From the NCBI GenBank assembly GCA_021613335.1, contig JAJTWR010000308.1:628501-692500 (forward strand): 64,000 bases of DNA, written 5' to 3'. Of this stretch, positions 22,539 through 34,038 are shown piece after piece; positions within the stretch are counted from its first letter, which is position 1; every line of letters begins with the position of its first letter. The stretch comes from Whitmania pigra (taxonomy: Eukaryota > Annelida > Clitellata > Hirudinida > Haemopidae). A program made the translations under genes and the position numbers. The notes beneath the pieces were generated by a model, which saw nothing but the letters and a program-made list of their open reading frames with translations, was not told the DNA's origin and did no database searches.

Positions 22539-25500
22539 TCACTCTTTATCAAAGCATGCATTAATTTTCTCCTTCAAGTATTCCACTTTGGAAGATTTCT
22601 CAGACATTCCCATAGAATACCATTCATAGTAAGGTATCTAAAATAAATAGGTAAGCAAACATTATGTATTCATCTCCAATGAATTTGTGAATGTAAGCCT
22701 TCTTCAAAAAATGTGAGGTAGCAAATGTTCACAATAGTGTGCAAGGTGGTTGAGTTTCTGCATGAAGAACAACAGTGCCTCGCCTCAGATGGTATGCATA
22801 TGGTGCTAAATAAATGGAACGATTCAAAACCCCATAACTTAGATGTGAATTGATTAGTGATGAAGCATTAAAGATCATTCAAGCAAAATAACACCAACTT
22901 CAACCACTCTGTAATTTAGCACTTCCAGATGCCTTCTCCTCATGTGATGTTTCCCAGCAAGTGACCTGGATTCTTTGCAGAAATAAGATTCATGCAGGAG
23001 GCACACAGCCAGCCTGTCACCAAAATAAGTTTCAAATAAATCAATGTTTGGGAATAAAATTATGCATTTTAAATTCTGGATTTAATAAAATTATTTTTAG
23101 ACCTCTGGAAATCTTTGTGGGTCTTAGAATCCAGAATATTAGCAGGGATTGGAGTATTTTTATGCAAAGCACATTCAAAATCTAAAATTTAAAATTATGT
23201 AATCAGATTGTACAGTAACATTATAAATAAGAAACATGTTAATATATTTAGATCTGACCTATTTTGTGATAGAATGGGGAAAAGGACTCCCTCTTGATAT
23301 ACTTTGAACTTCCAAAGACATCAATAAGATATGAATAAACTTCTCCTCTAAAGTTTTCTATGTTTCTATTGGGTTTCCCACCTAAGGTAAAATTGAATAA
23401 AATACAGAGCAAGTATTAATTTAAAGGCATCTAAAAGAACTCACCCCTTCGGAGCCACCTGTCAATGCAATAATGTTCGTGAAACCATGGAATGTTGAGT
23501 TCAGGGCATTCAATGACAACACAACGATTCAGATTCATGAGGTTATATTCACTGCTTTGATCATATGGGCAATCTGTCCATATAGTTGAGATATGATATA
23601 TAATGCATCATAAGTGTACTATTTGTTATTTAACCTTCAACTATTTTCTCCAGTGCTTGTAAAACCTCCAATTTGAAGAATTCCTTTAACTCTTCCTTAG
23701 GATAAAAATTTAATAAAGCTAAGCTATTAAGAATAACTAAGTTATTCCTGTAGGACTGGCTTTCAAATTCCTTTTTATAAACACCTTTGAGAATATCAAG
23801 AAATTCAGACATTCTCTTTGGCACACAGTTTGCTCTGGCACAGGTGTGCAGAACAGATAAAGCATTGCTTGTGGCCATAGGATCATCAATGACTTGATTG
23901 ACAAGGCTATCATAAATTACTGGAACATAATAATTAGAGGTATTGAGAAACTTTAAAACTTTTCTTGATTTGATAATATCAAAATTATCAGCAACACTTT
24001 CAAGTGAACTCAATATGGCAAGGTTCAAGGAAGAATTTAAAAATCTGACATTGGCTAGGAATGGTGAGGTGATCAAGTAGAAGCTTTTATCTGCTGGGGC
24101 CTCTCCCAACTTGAGGGCGACAATTTGCTGAATTCGATTCGAGAGCTCAATAAAATGTTTTTTTTCTCTTGAAGAGTTTCTCAGGCTTACGTCAACTGCA
24201 CTGAGTAACCAAGATAGTGATATAAAAGGCCATCGAGTTAGTGATGAGATCACTTTAAGATAAATATGATGTGGAACTTCAGCAATGTTGCTCAATGCCA
24301 GTACGTATGATCCTAAGGGTGTAAATGTTTTAAGACTCAAGCCATGCTTTCCTTCAATATAATTTACAACCACCTGGATTATTCGTTGTTTGTCATCTGG
24401 ATCTGTGAGTGGATACTTAATCAAAAATTTTGAGATTTCATGGAAGCGGCTCATGGAGTCAACAATCGCTTCACAATTTTCCACAATCCTTTTTTGTAAA
24501 AACTTTATAAGATCACCATCTACAAAATCAACAAACATCAAAGAATCACTTATGTTGGAAAGCAAAACTATGTCAAATTTCTCTTCAGGGTTAGACAATT
24601 TTAATGCAAGGGCTTGTTGAAGTTTCCTTGTTGTGCTCTCTGGAATATACTTTGACATTGAACTTGATGCACACACCAGTTCAGATGTCCTTGCATCCTC
24701 AGAAAGTATTTCTTCAACTTTCTGCCCTATGACTGTACTCAAATTCTCTTTGATTCGTCTTTTACATTTGAATGATCTGCACAAATCATGAATTTGGATC
24801 ATATCTAATAAGTGTATATTTTGTATGCAGGCCTCTTCTAATTTTAAATAAACTGAGTTTGGTACAAATTTAGTGTTATTATGATCCTTGGTGCAAATGC
24901 GAAAAAACTTCAACAAGGGAACTATTAACTTTGGATGATCGCTAATGTTCAAGCCTTCAACAGATTTAATCGTCCAATCAAAAATCCATTTCATGGTTTC
25001 TTCTGTGATGAGTTTAGTCAATTTTCTAGATATGGTAATTATATTGTGTAACTCCTCATGTGTCGGTGAATCACTTGTTTCTATTAATGTCTTCAATCTT
25101 TTTATGACAAGTCTACTTAAATCACTTTGTAACTCAGGCAAACTTTTAATTACATAGCTTGCTGTCAGAAGACTCTTGTGATCCATGTAAGGAATACTTT
25201 CTCGTATTCTATTGATAAGTTTGAAATAGATTGGATCTTCAATATGAACATTCAAATGAATCAGAGCAATCGTGACAGGGCACACTTTATCAATGTCAAT
25301 TAGGTCACAATAGTCATTTAATGACTTCAACAAAACTTGAAACTGTTCATGATCAAGAATAGGTTTCATAATTTCATCTAATTCACCTTCAAGTTGTACA
25401 TATGAAACATGTATGTTTTCAACCAAATGATTGTTTTGAAGCCAAATGTTTTTGTAATGCGTTTCATAAATATGGTTCAAAGCCACTAATACGTGTTTCA

Positions 25501-25801
25501 TATTCAACGTCTTTTGGTTGATATTTCCCAAATAATTAAGAATATCATCGCAAGTCTTCAGATTTGATATTTCCTCATCAAACTTATCATTTGACAAAGG
25601 CTCAGAAATAGCCTCATAATTGGGAATTGAAAAAAACCTCACCGCATTCTGGCATGTAGCCAACGGTTGAACGTCAGCGACAAAGGCGAATGACCGCTTA
25701 CAAAACTCAAAAACATGACATTTCTTAGGAAATAGAACTCTAGGTAGATTTCTGTAGCTGTAGTTCATAAAATATCTACCAGACTTTAACACGTTATTCA
25801 T
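22539..25801 (-). CDS. FASTKD-like: FAST kinase domain-containing protein (FASTKD), copy 2
   Basis: Same six-exon structure as copy 1: 23635-25801, 23445-23573, 23259-23381, 23103-23181, 22899-23013, 22539-22637; 903 codons plus stop. Exons 2-6 and their introns sit at a constant offset of 17389 bp and are almost identical to copy 1. Changes there include WLRRG for WLQSG and NACFDKE for NAFFDKE near the C-terminus. Exon 1 is much more divergent: it has compensating in-frame indels (for example QLEGELDE for QLLLQGELDE) and many substitutions in the middle. Presequence-like N-terminus, FAST_2 (PWFHEHYC, KIDFECAL) and RAP (VVEIPYYEWYSM) motifs are retained. Both copies are open, so both may be functional. 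Confidence 0.9.
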
Positions 25802-26289
25802 AATTCTATGTGGTTGAATCGAAAATAAATATTAACGATAATATAAGAACTATAATGGAAAATATAATATTTAGAATGTCTTTTTTAATTATAACTTTTT
25901 AACATTTTTTTTAATGGTCGTTTTAATTCCACTATTATTTTATTAAAAATAAGAATAAATATGATAAATGAACAAATTTCGGTACCATTGTCTTAAGAGT
26001 TGTCTATAAACTATGTCACGCTCGATGGGGGTCTAAGAAATTGTGCCAGAGGGAAGGGCAAAGATTCACATCTTTTACAGAGACATCTCTGGGCATATCC
26101 GTAATTATCTAAACAATTACTAAAATTCCTACATTTACATACATTACTATTGTTTTTTTTTTGATTATTTATTTGAAATATGAATAGTAATATTTCAAAA
26201 TTATTTATTAATCATTCAGTAAGAATTAGTTGGGCAAAAAATTTATATTACGGATAAAAGATTTACTTTTCATTTTACTCATTTAGGCG
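25802..26289. other. Region upstream of FASTKD copy 2
   Basis: The first about 195 bp (to GGTACCATTGTCTTA near 25995) align with the flank upstream of copy 1, so they are part of the duplicated segment. The remainder has no feature I can support. Confidence 0.5.
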
Positions 26290-27290
26290 GAGCTTAATTC
26301 TGTTTCGGTGTTAGGGGTTGAGCTTTATTTTTCTGAGCATCTCCTTAAAATGTGTGCGTCCGTCTCGAGCGGTTTTACCTCTATTCAGTTGAAAGAGTTG
26401 TTGAAATATTTCAATGAAGTTTGTGAATGCCAGAAGGGGTTAGGGCAAGCTGTGTTTACAAAAACTGAATTTGCTTTATTGAAATCATTCGTCCAGGTTA
26501 TGAAACCAATAGTTACTGCAATGGGTATTTTTCAAAGTGAAAATTCATATATTGGTCACATTGTTCCAACAATCATTGGCCTCAACAAGAAATTATCATC
26601 TTGTTCAGATAAAACTGTCAAGCCTCTTTCACAAGCACTTGCTGATGGCATAGCGAAACGATTTGGTTTCCTTTTTGAAAATGAAGAATATTTTCTGACA
26701 TCAGCGACAATCCCTCAATTCAAAATGAATTTTTTAGATAATGAAAAAAATCATTTAGTTGAAAAATGGTTAACGTTCATGAAGAAAGATGAACCAAGAG
26801 CTTCAAAAATCAGGTTAACTTTAATTTAATTGCAAATATTTTTTTAAAAGTTTTTTAAAACACATTGCTTAGTACTATTTAAAAAGCATTCAGCAAAGCT
26901 AAAATGATAAGTAATCTGAACTAATCAATAGGAAGGTTGTTTCTAAAGGAAATACAACCCTAAACTTTTCTTAATTTTAAACCTGACATTCTACCAATTC
27001 AACATTAATATTAATTAATTGTTGTTTTTAATACCTGTGCAGATTGTACATCATTAACAATCACCACCTCCTTAACATTACGAAGTTCGGCAGCAGTTGA
27101 AAGACTTTTTAGTGTAGCAGGGCAGGTTTTATGTAACAGACGATGTAAATTATCGGATAATCATATCGACGTGAAAATTTTTTTAAGAAATCGCCTGAAA
27201 CATCCACTGAATGCTTCTGTTTTTGATTAATTTGGACAATAAAATTTTGTTGAAAATGTTACACTAGTGTAAATAAATATGCTAATAATC
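26290..27290 (+). pseudogene. hAT transposase fragment related to element C
   Basis: 26308-26829 is open and reads TKTEFALLKSFVQVMKPIVT then PLSQALADGIAKRFGFLFE, the helical insertion region of hAT transposases. After a gap or intron, 27070-27210 gives SSAAVERLFSVAGQVLCNRR and the rest of the dimerisation motif, nearly identical to 18490-18600. The 3' part (27210-27290, CTTCTGTTTTTGATTAATTT onwards) matches 21238-21310, which lies on the other side of element D in the first copy. Termini not found; a truncated sister of element C. Confidence 0.75.
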
Positions 27291-27991
27291 ATCTAACTTT
27301 CGACTAGAAAGCGTTCAACACCTTTGTAGAAATGACATGTTCGAAAGAGACAAACCCTGACATCATGCCATAACAATCCATCACCTCTACCTATTCTACG
27401 TAACACTTATTTTCCTTCTTCAATCGCAACAGTGGAACTCAACTGATATCGGCTTCCACTGACAGATAAAAATGACAATTTTGTCTCTGAGCAAATTTCA
27501 AGCAAATCAGTTGCCATCATTAAAACTGCTAGTTAGACCTTATTTAATGTTCCACTTAGTTGTTATCCTTATTCTTAGCTCCAACCTCAAATTGTCAGAA
27601 AACTGTCGACCCTACTTCAACCTATGCAGCGATGGCGTTATTAATAAACCTAAATCACCCCACAAAACCTTGGTGGCATTCACAAATTTCTCCCAAATTA
27701 GATCAATTAAGAGCCCCACTAAAACTGGAATTTCACCCAACCAGCTCTCACAACAATCAAACCATTAAATGAAAAGATAATAAATAATAAGGCAATAATT
27801 CGTGCATATCCAACTTAAGATCTCATATTTCAATTACCTGACACGTCTCATTTAAAAAAGAATAATATATGGATTCTGGAATTTGACCAACAGTTAACAA
27901 AAACTGAGTAAATGGATTTTCAAGGACATAATTGAGACTTATAATCATTAAGATGAGTCATTATATAAAACTGTTTGTGCACTTAATGAAT
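27291..27991. other. Non-coding stretch 3' of HSP10
   Basis: No gene recognised. Probably contains the HSP10 3' UTR on the minus strand near its right border. The 98- and 70-residue ORFs at 27472-27772 overlap in two frames and resemble nothing. Confidence 0.4.
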
Positions 27992-28818
27992 TCAGGCCTT
28001 CAATTTACCCAGAATGTCAGTGTTCCTGAACAAATAATATTCCTGCAAATAAAAATATTTGATGCACACACTATATATATCAATACCAAGCACATACAAT
28101 TCAAAAATCAAGTTGAAAAGTCAGCTCACCTTTTCATCGAGTTGAACTTTAGTGCCACCATATTCTGGCAGTAGAACCCTGTCACCAACTGTGACACTCA
28201 TTGGAATAAGATCCCCCTTCTGCAAATTTACAATAACACCAATGTTACTTTTAAGTGATACTAATATTAAAAAATTAATTTTCACAAAATGTTCAAGTAA
28301 TATTTAACAAATAAATAAAAGCAGCACAATTAAAAAAACATTACATAAATACTGATCTTACATCATTTCTGGCACCTTCACCAATAGCCACAACTGTTGC
28401 ATCCAAGACTTTTCCTTGTGACTTTTCTGGAATGAGAACTCCGCCCTTTGTTTTAGTTTCAGCTGCAAACCTCTCAACAAGGACTCTATCAAACAAGGGA
28501 ATGAATCTCTTCAAAGCACCAGAAGCCTGTAGCAAAAGTAAATTCTTCACTTGCAATATGCAATTTCACTTTTAGATTTGCAAATGTTCGTATTACTTTC
28601 AATGATTCAACACAGTAACGTTTTAAGCGCTTCACATAAAAAATTAAACAAAAACCCTACAATAAATTGCACAAGCGAAGCTGTCTGGTGTCAGCTCTAA
28701 ATTTCACAAATATCGGAAAAATCGTTGAAAAAAATCCTTTGACTAATACAAGGTCATATAAATTTGACTTCAAACTTCATTACATGCAAAAATTACAAAA
28801 CGAAAGATTACAAACCAT
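27992..28818 (-). CDS. HSPE1: Mitochondrial 10 kDa heat shock protein (chaperonin 10)
   Basis: Co-chaperonin ring that caps HSP60 in the mitochondrial matrix. Exons (minus): 28816-28818 (ATG only), 28362-28526, 28130-28219, 27992-28042; 102 residues, the usual length. Exon 2: PLFDRVLVERFAAETKTKGG, IPEKSQGKVLDATVVAIGEG (mobile loop and core). Exon 3: VTVGDRVLLPEYGGTKVQLD. Exon 4: EYYLFRNTDILGKLKA, stop. All inner introns are phase 0. Exon 1 is inferred: an ATG followed by GTTTGT lies 290 bp upstream of exon 2, next to a TATA box and heat-shock element, and gives M-ASGALKRF like other HSP10s. Unlike vertebrates, no HSP60 gene is seen head-to-head within this window. Confidence 0.92.
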
Positions 28819-28887
28819 TTCTAACAGTCTTTGTACGCAAGTCAGAGCGAGAGTAGGAGATTATGACCTTGTTAGGCCACACACGTG

Positions 28888-28919
28888 CCTTTTATATATG
28901 CTCTTTCAAATTCTAGAAT
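28888..28919 (-). promoter_or_regulatory. HSP10 promoter: TATA box and heat-shock element
   Basis: On the minus strand TATATAAAAGG (28898-28888) lies about 70 bp upstream of the ATG. Fourteen bases further upstream is the palindrome ATTCTAGAAT (28919-28910), a perfect TTCnnGAA pair, with further GAA triplets on both sides (TGAAA at about 28925 and TTTGAAAG). This is the arrangement expected for HSF-driven induction of a chaperonin gene. Confidence 0.7.
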
Positions 28920-28925
28920 GTTTCA

Positions 28926-29271
28926 AAAGCCAGCAACAGATGACAAGACAACATTGGCAATAAAATTTTTTTTTATTTTTTCAATTTTAGTAAATAATTT
29001 TAATGACTCCGCTGCGTTTCACGAATTTTAGTGTTTAATATTTTGCTCATTTAATTAATTAAAATTTATCAGATCTGTGTATTTTTTCTGTACAATTACT
29101 ATTAATATTTTATATGTAAAATATTTAAAGTGAATAGATTTTCCAGGGCTCTGGCTGAAGCCATGAATAAAAAAATAAACTATAAATAGCCTTATGTTTA
29201 AGGCTGCCAAATATATCAATCAAATCGACCCATGGTACCACGCTCTGTTCATTAGAATGATGCAATACCTA
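28926..29271. other. Intergenic, AT-rich
   Basis: Between the HSP10 promoter and the second small hAT. Nothing recognised. Confidence 0.4.
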
Positions 29272-29279
29272 TTCCAAAC

Positions 29280-30634
29280 CAGGGGCGCAACCAGCGAAAA
29301 ATGCTGGGGGGGGCTCAAGTTTAGAAAAGCCTGACGCAGTCGAAAAATTTTTTAAACTGTTCAAATCAATACTACTAATTTTAATTAATAAAGAATTAAA
29401 GATAGAACAGATTATTATTATAAGTTTTTATTTATAAGTCTGCAGTCTTTTTTTGTATCTTTAATAATTTATTAATGAGCTTGACTATCTTCTGTTTCAA
29501 AGTTTCAAGCCAGTTAAAGCAACTGTAAAAAAAAAGTTTATGATATGTTTAAAATTGTAATATGATATGATTCATATCCTAAACATTTCACCTAATCTAA
29601 ATTATGTATAAAGTTATGATCCTAAACAGTTTAAAACAATTTTGAAATGTTGTAGTCTAAATTACATTTTGATGTGTTTGCAGTTACAAAATAATTTTTC
29701 GATCAGTCTGTGAAAATCTGTTCACCATTTCATTTCATGGAAGAAATGCAGTAGTATATCATATCCTAAACATTTCACCTAATCTAAATTATGTATAAAG
29801 TTATGATCCTAAACAGTTTAAAACAATTTTGAAATGTTGTAGTCTAAATTACATTTTGATGTGTTTACAGTTACAAAATAATTTTTCGATCAATCTGTGA
29901 AAATCTGTTCACCATTTTATTTACTGGAAGAAGTGCAGTAGTTGTTTTGTTCACAGATATTCTCAATAAACTTTGCAAACGACAGGCAGACATAGTCGTC
30001 CCGAGATGACTTTTAATAAGGCGAAGTTTAGAAAATGCCCTTTCTGCATCTGAAGACGTAAATGGCTGAGTAAGAGCAACATCGAGCATATAATGCAACT
30101 CGGGCTGAATGCTTGTGGCACAGAAAAGATCTTGAAGTTCGATACATGCATTGGGATCAGACTCATCAGCACGTAAACTTGTCGATGTGAATAGGAACTG
30201 TCTTTGCACAGTTTCAGCGTCTTTTCTATGAAGGCTGCAGAACTCCGAAAGCTCGGGAGTCATTGTGCCATTCCGCAAAGCATCAAGAGCAGCCAAGGCA
30301 GGGTTGTCAAAACGACATTATCTGATCATCAGATAACCAGCGAAAAATGCTGTGGGGGGGGCTCAAGTTTAGAAAAGGGACGACAGCCCGACGCAGTCAA
30401 AAAATTTTTGAAACTGTTCAAATCAAAACTACCAATTATAATTAATAAAGAATTAAAGATAGAACAGATTATTATTATTATGAGTTTGACTATCTTCTGT
30501 CTCAAAGTTTCAAACCAGTTAAATCCCCTTATCCCCCCCCCCCACCAAAAAAAACTCATCGGATTTGGAAAAATTGCAGGGTCTCTCCTATTAGGCCTGG
30601 GGGGGGCGCAAGCCCCCCCCTAGTTGCGCCCCTA
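29280..30634 (-). mobile_element. Small hAT-type transposon, copy 2, with 8-bp TSD and internal duplication
   Basis: Sister of 15196-16406 in the same orientation. TIR CAGGGGCGCAACCAG at the left; the right end reads CTAGTTGCGCCCCT. TSD TTCCAAAC at 29272-29279 and 30635-30642. It is 144 bp longer than copy 1, partly from a near-direct duplication of about 180 bp (about 29573-29755 repeated at 29757-29940, shared stretch ATCCTAAACATTTCACCTAA). Carries the same transposase fragment. Confidence 0.9.
29871..30296 (-). pseudogene. hAT transposase C-terminal fragment (second copy)
   Basis: 141 residues, the same dimerisation fragment as 15580-16002, with one extra residue (PELHYMLDV for PELHMLDV) and a few substitutions. 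Open but lacks the catalytic core. Confidence 0.8.
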
Positions 30635-30642
30635 TTCCAAAC

Positions 30643-31204
30643 TCATTGCAAGTGCTTATTAGGTCAGATACGTTAACTGCTTTCAAACTGTTAGAATATT
30701 TAATATCTTTTTTGACTACATAATTCCAACAAACTTAATTGCCTCCATTACTTGAAGTAAACCAATCCCTAAAGAGGCTTTAATAATAAAAGCGTACTCT
30801 CTGTCAACCCACCTTTTGAGGATAGGAATCGGACCAAAGGATTCAAACCACGTTTTAATCTTATATCATTACGCTAGTCGCTACAATTTGATTGTTAAAC
30901 TCACACGAATCTCATAATAACTGACTTGAATAAGATGTAAGCCTGGATATGACCATAATGTGCTGTTATACATATAATTTCAATGAAATTTTAAACAATC
31001 AAATAGCTAATTTTATGATTTAATAATACTTACAATGCATTATAGGAAATTCAAGACAATCTAAGTTATTAGCCTTAACCAGACATTTTATTATTTTCTA
31101 AATTTCTAATTCATAATCCTGATTTAATTTTGAGATAATTGGTAAATCTCTGTAATTGATTTTTGCCACAAAACTTTTGAGCAAACCCAACCAAAAAAAA
31201 AAGC
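30643..31204. other. Intergenic between small hAT and VPS25
   Basis: AT-rich, no ORF or repeat worth naming. It probably includes the VPS25 3' UTR next to 31205. Confidence 0.4.
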
Positions 31205-32655
31205 CTAAAGAAATTTAACGCCTTCGTTTTTGCCAAGTATCATCAACTCTGCTTTTTTCTGTGACTCTAGATTCTTTAAGGACCGAATCAACATCCATTT
31301 CTCAAGACCATGAAATTCTAAAACAGTAAACAAGTGGTTTAAAAATCTGTAGCTTAAATTTTGTTTAGTATATGCTACAAATGTCTTCCACAAATCACAT
31401 AATATTGGCTTATTGAATTTGAATAATTTGAAAATGTAAAACTTAAATTGTGGTGATTTTGTGAAGTTATTTTTTTAAGACTTTAAGCAAAAGCCTACAC
31501 GAGCAGTAATTCTTCTAAAAAAAAAATAACTGATAAAAAAAAACAAACCCTCTTCTGTGGTGTGATCTCCACTAGAGATTTCAAAAAGCGTACACACAGT
31601 GTTGGTGTGGCCAGTGTTGGAAGCCTGGACAAATTATAAGGATGTAAATTTCCTAGTTCAAGAAATCAATACACACAAAATAAACCATTGTACATATTTT
31701 CTATAACAATTAAAGGCATTTTGAAAGTAGTAAGCATGCTGGCATATTTTTTGGGATCTTGATCTTTTTTAGAAATGAAGATATTAAAAAGTTCTCCTAA
31801 TTAAAACAAAAAACAAGAGAAATAATAAAAATTTAATTGCACGATAACCTATAACTTAATAGCAGTGTTTCAAACAAACAGAAAAATGAATAGGTAATTG
31901 TAAGACTTGGCAGAGACAGTGGAATGATGGAAACTCTGGCAGACTTATAATTATTTCATGAGAATAAAAATAACTTGAAGTGAAAGAACAGTTTCATAAA
32001 CCTGATTCTATTCAATACAAACCCATTTGTATATAAGCTTCCCCCATTCTTCTGGAGTCCTCCACATTATGAGGCATTGCTTTTTGTTCTTGTCTGTCCA
32101 CTCTACATTTCCTGAGGACAGAACAGTCAGATTAATTTCAAATGTCTTATCAAACCATTCAAGCATTTTAACCAACCTTTTTTTCTAAGTTCCTCCAATA
32201 TCACATGAATAAATTCTGAAGACAATTTTCCTATTGAGTTGTTATTAATAAGAAAAATACTATCTTAAAACTTAAAACATCTCTATACAAATTACACAAT
32301 TTACAAAAATGAAACAACATCATGCAGCAAGTATCTTCATAAAAGATACGATTTATCTGTTTGTTATTGAATAGCGGACCAGCTTCCACTTCGGCGACAT
32401 CCAATGTATGTAGCTTGTAGTGTCTGTGATATGACAATACCAGGTCACACCAGGCATCAAGTTGCTTTTGCCTAGTATTTGTATTTGGCTGAAGTCTATA
32501 ATCATTATGACATATAATTACAGTCACTTCAAATTATTAAAAATTAGTATATCAAAAAGATATAGTTACAGTAAACCATTTGTAAGAGTAAAGTAACTTT
32601 ACGTGTAAAATGGTGGAAATGAATATTGCCATGGCCATTCAAATTCAGACGACAT
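31205..32655 (-). CDS. VPS25: ESCRT-II subunit VPS25
   Basis: Part of ESCRT-II (VPS22/VPS36/two VPS25), which recruits VPS20/CHMP6 during multivesicular body sorting on endosomes. Exons (minus): 32603-32655, 32350-32495, 32177-32230, 32023-32111, 31549-31624, 31205-31317; 176 residues, the normal metazoan length, all phases consistent. N-terminus: WPWQYSFPPFYT, the PPF/Y type motif that contacts VPS22/VPS36. Then NTRQKQLDAWCDLVLSYHR, PLFNNKQINRKL, and VILEELRKKGNVEW (first winged helix). Next are MWRTPEEWGKLIYKW and, in exon 6, EFHGLEKWMLIRSLKNLE then KNEGVKFL (second winged helix, C-terminus). Divergent start with the gene at 33476. Confidence 0.95.
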
Positions 32656-33475
32656 CTATTTATTTATTCCCTTGTCTCTACAAATTTATTATTTAATCTC
32701 CTTTATACAAAAATATAAGTTTGCTGTGATCTTATTAGTTTCCTAAGATCTAAAAATATCGATGTTTATTTACCTTTGTAATTCTCTTGTGCCCAAAATT
32801 AAATAATTTCTGTTGGTTAGCTACTTAAAATTATTTATACTATTAATTACTTTAAACACTTTTTTATTAGTTTTTTTTAAGTTGTTATAGTTAATATTTC
32901 TAATTAGAATATATTCAATCGTTCAAAAGACGACAAAAATTGTAAAATATTTAAAATAAAAGTTTTGATTTAGATTGAATTAAAGAAAAATATTATGCTT
33001 AGATAAAAGACTGAAATTATACACCTCATTTAAAAGAGTCACAAACTTTGATAATCTTTTCCGGGGCATTTCAGTTTTTCCTATTATTTTTTTATACGAT
33101 CGATACATCTCTTAATACGGCTGCCGTTAAATTTATTAAATTTATTAATTTTAAAGACTTAAAAAGGCTTTAAAGGTTTTATATTAATTAATTTTATTAA
33201 TTCTAAAGGCTCCGATAAAAGTTATATTTATTTACGTTTTTCGTTCATAAACTCTATAATTTTTGAATATAGAATGATGAATTTAATTTTACGTTTGTAT
33301 TGACATTTACAAAAACATGCCAATGACGTTACGTCAAAAACGTTTAATTTTAAACGTGCCTGTTCTTAGGTGTCGTAGATAGAGATATTTCGTTGCATTG
33401 ATACTCTGATCTTTTCAATTGAAGTAGAGTTATATTTTAATTAAAATTAATATTTGTAACAAAATTTGCTCAGAA
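32656..33475. promoter_or_regulatory. Shared 5' region between VPS25 and the RING-like gene
   Basis: 820 bp between two divergently oriented start codons, AT-rich, with no obvious TATA box placed for either gene. Likely contains both promoters and 5' UTRs. Confidence 0.4.
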
Positions 33476-34038
33476 ATGTTTCGAATGGGTCACAAATGCT
33501 CCCGCCGGGATAAATTGGTTCGTACTGCCAAAAAATGTTTGGTTTGCGGGAAGCTCCATGAACACCATAGTGCCGTTGAAAATTGCGGACATTATTTCTG
33601 CCTTCGCATTGCCCGGTTAAACTTGAAAATGTGAAAGTTATGATTAATTTATGTCTTAACTTTTTTATTGATTGTGTCCGCAGCGACCCCTGTCCTGATT
33701 GTAAGCAAATGCAACTAGAAGCATCGATAATTCGCTGGAAGAGGTTTTGCAATCTCGACTTTCTTTCCAATAGGAATCACTGCACATCGTCCGAGCAGAC
33801 AGATACTTCGGCGAAAAAATTCAGAAAATATTTAGAGCCAATTTCTCTCGTCATCCCGCTGTTGGTTCATTTTCTGGTTGTGCCAAACTTGCCCACTCTC
33901 GTTCCTGCGATAACATCAATTGTACTGACCATTTACTCGGGAGTGATTGATTTCTTGCTGCCACAGGAACAGAGTGAATATAGCAATGAGGAAAAGATAG
34001 AAAATCGATTTGGATCTAACATTCAACTTTTTGCATAG
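33476..34038 (+). CDS. Small RING-like, C-terminally membrane-anchored protein
   Basis: Two exons (33476-33615, 33684-34038; GT..AG, phase 2), 164 residues. First ATG used. Residues about 20-60 hold a RING-like arrangement: CLVC, then AVENCGHYFCLRIARRDPCP and DC, that is CxxC...CxHxxC...CxxC. A residue where a zinc-ligand Cys is expected is Ile (LRIAR), and only one exon boundary separates the halves. The C-terminal half has a hydrophobic stretch (LEPISLVIPLLVHFLVVPNL, then PAITSIVLTIYSGVIDFLL), probably two membrane helices. Architecture recalls short ER RING ligases of the RNF5/RNF185 type, but sequence similarity is too weak to name it. Head-to-head with VPS25. Confidence 0.6.

Noticed and set aside
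28341..28556. HSP10 starting with MQVKNLLLLQ
   Set aside because: Those residues are intron sequence before the acceptor CTACAG at 28527; the spliced model gives the family N-terminus.
32231..32527. 98-residue VPS25-like ORF as a whole gene
   Set aside because: Only its middle is coding (exon 2, 32350-32495); the ends are intron, as the spliced six-exon model shows.
28820..33475. HSP60 partner gene near HSP10
   Set aside because: Searched for the usual head-to-head HSP60 neighbour; only a hAT element and VPS25 are present.
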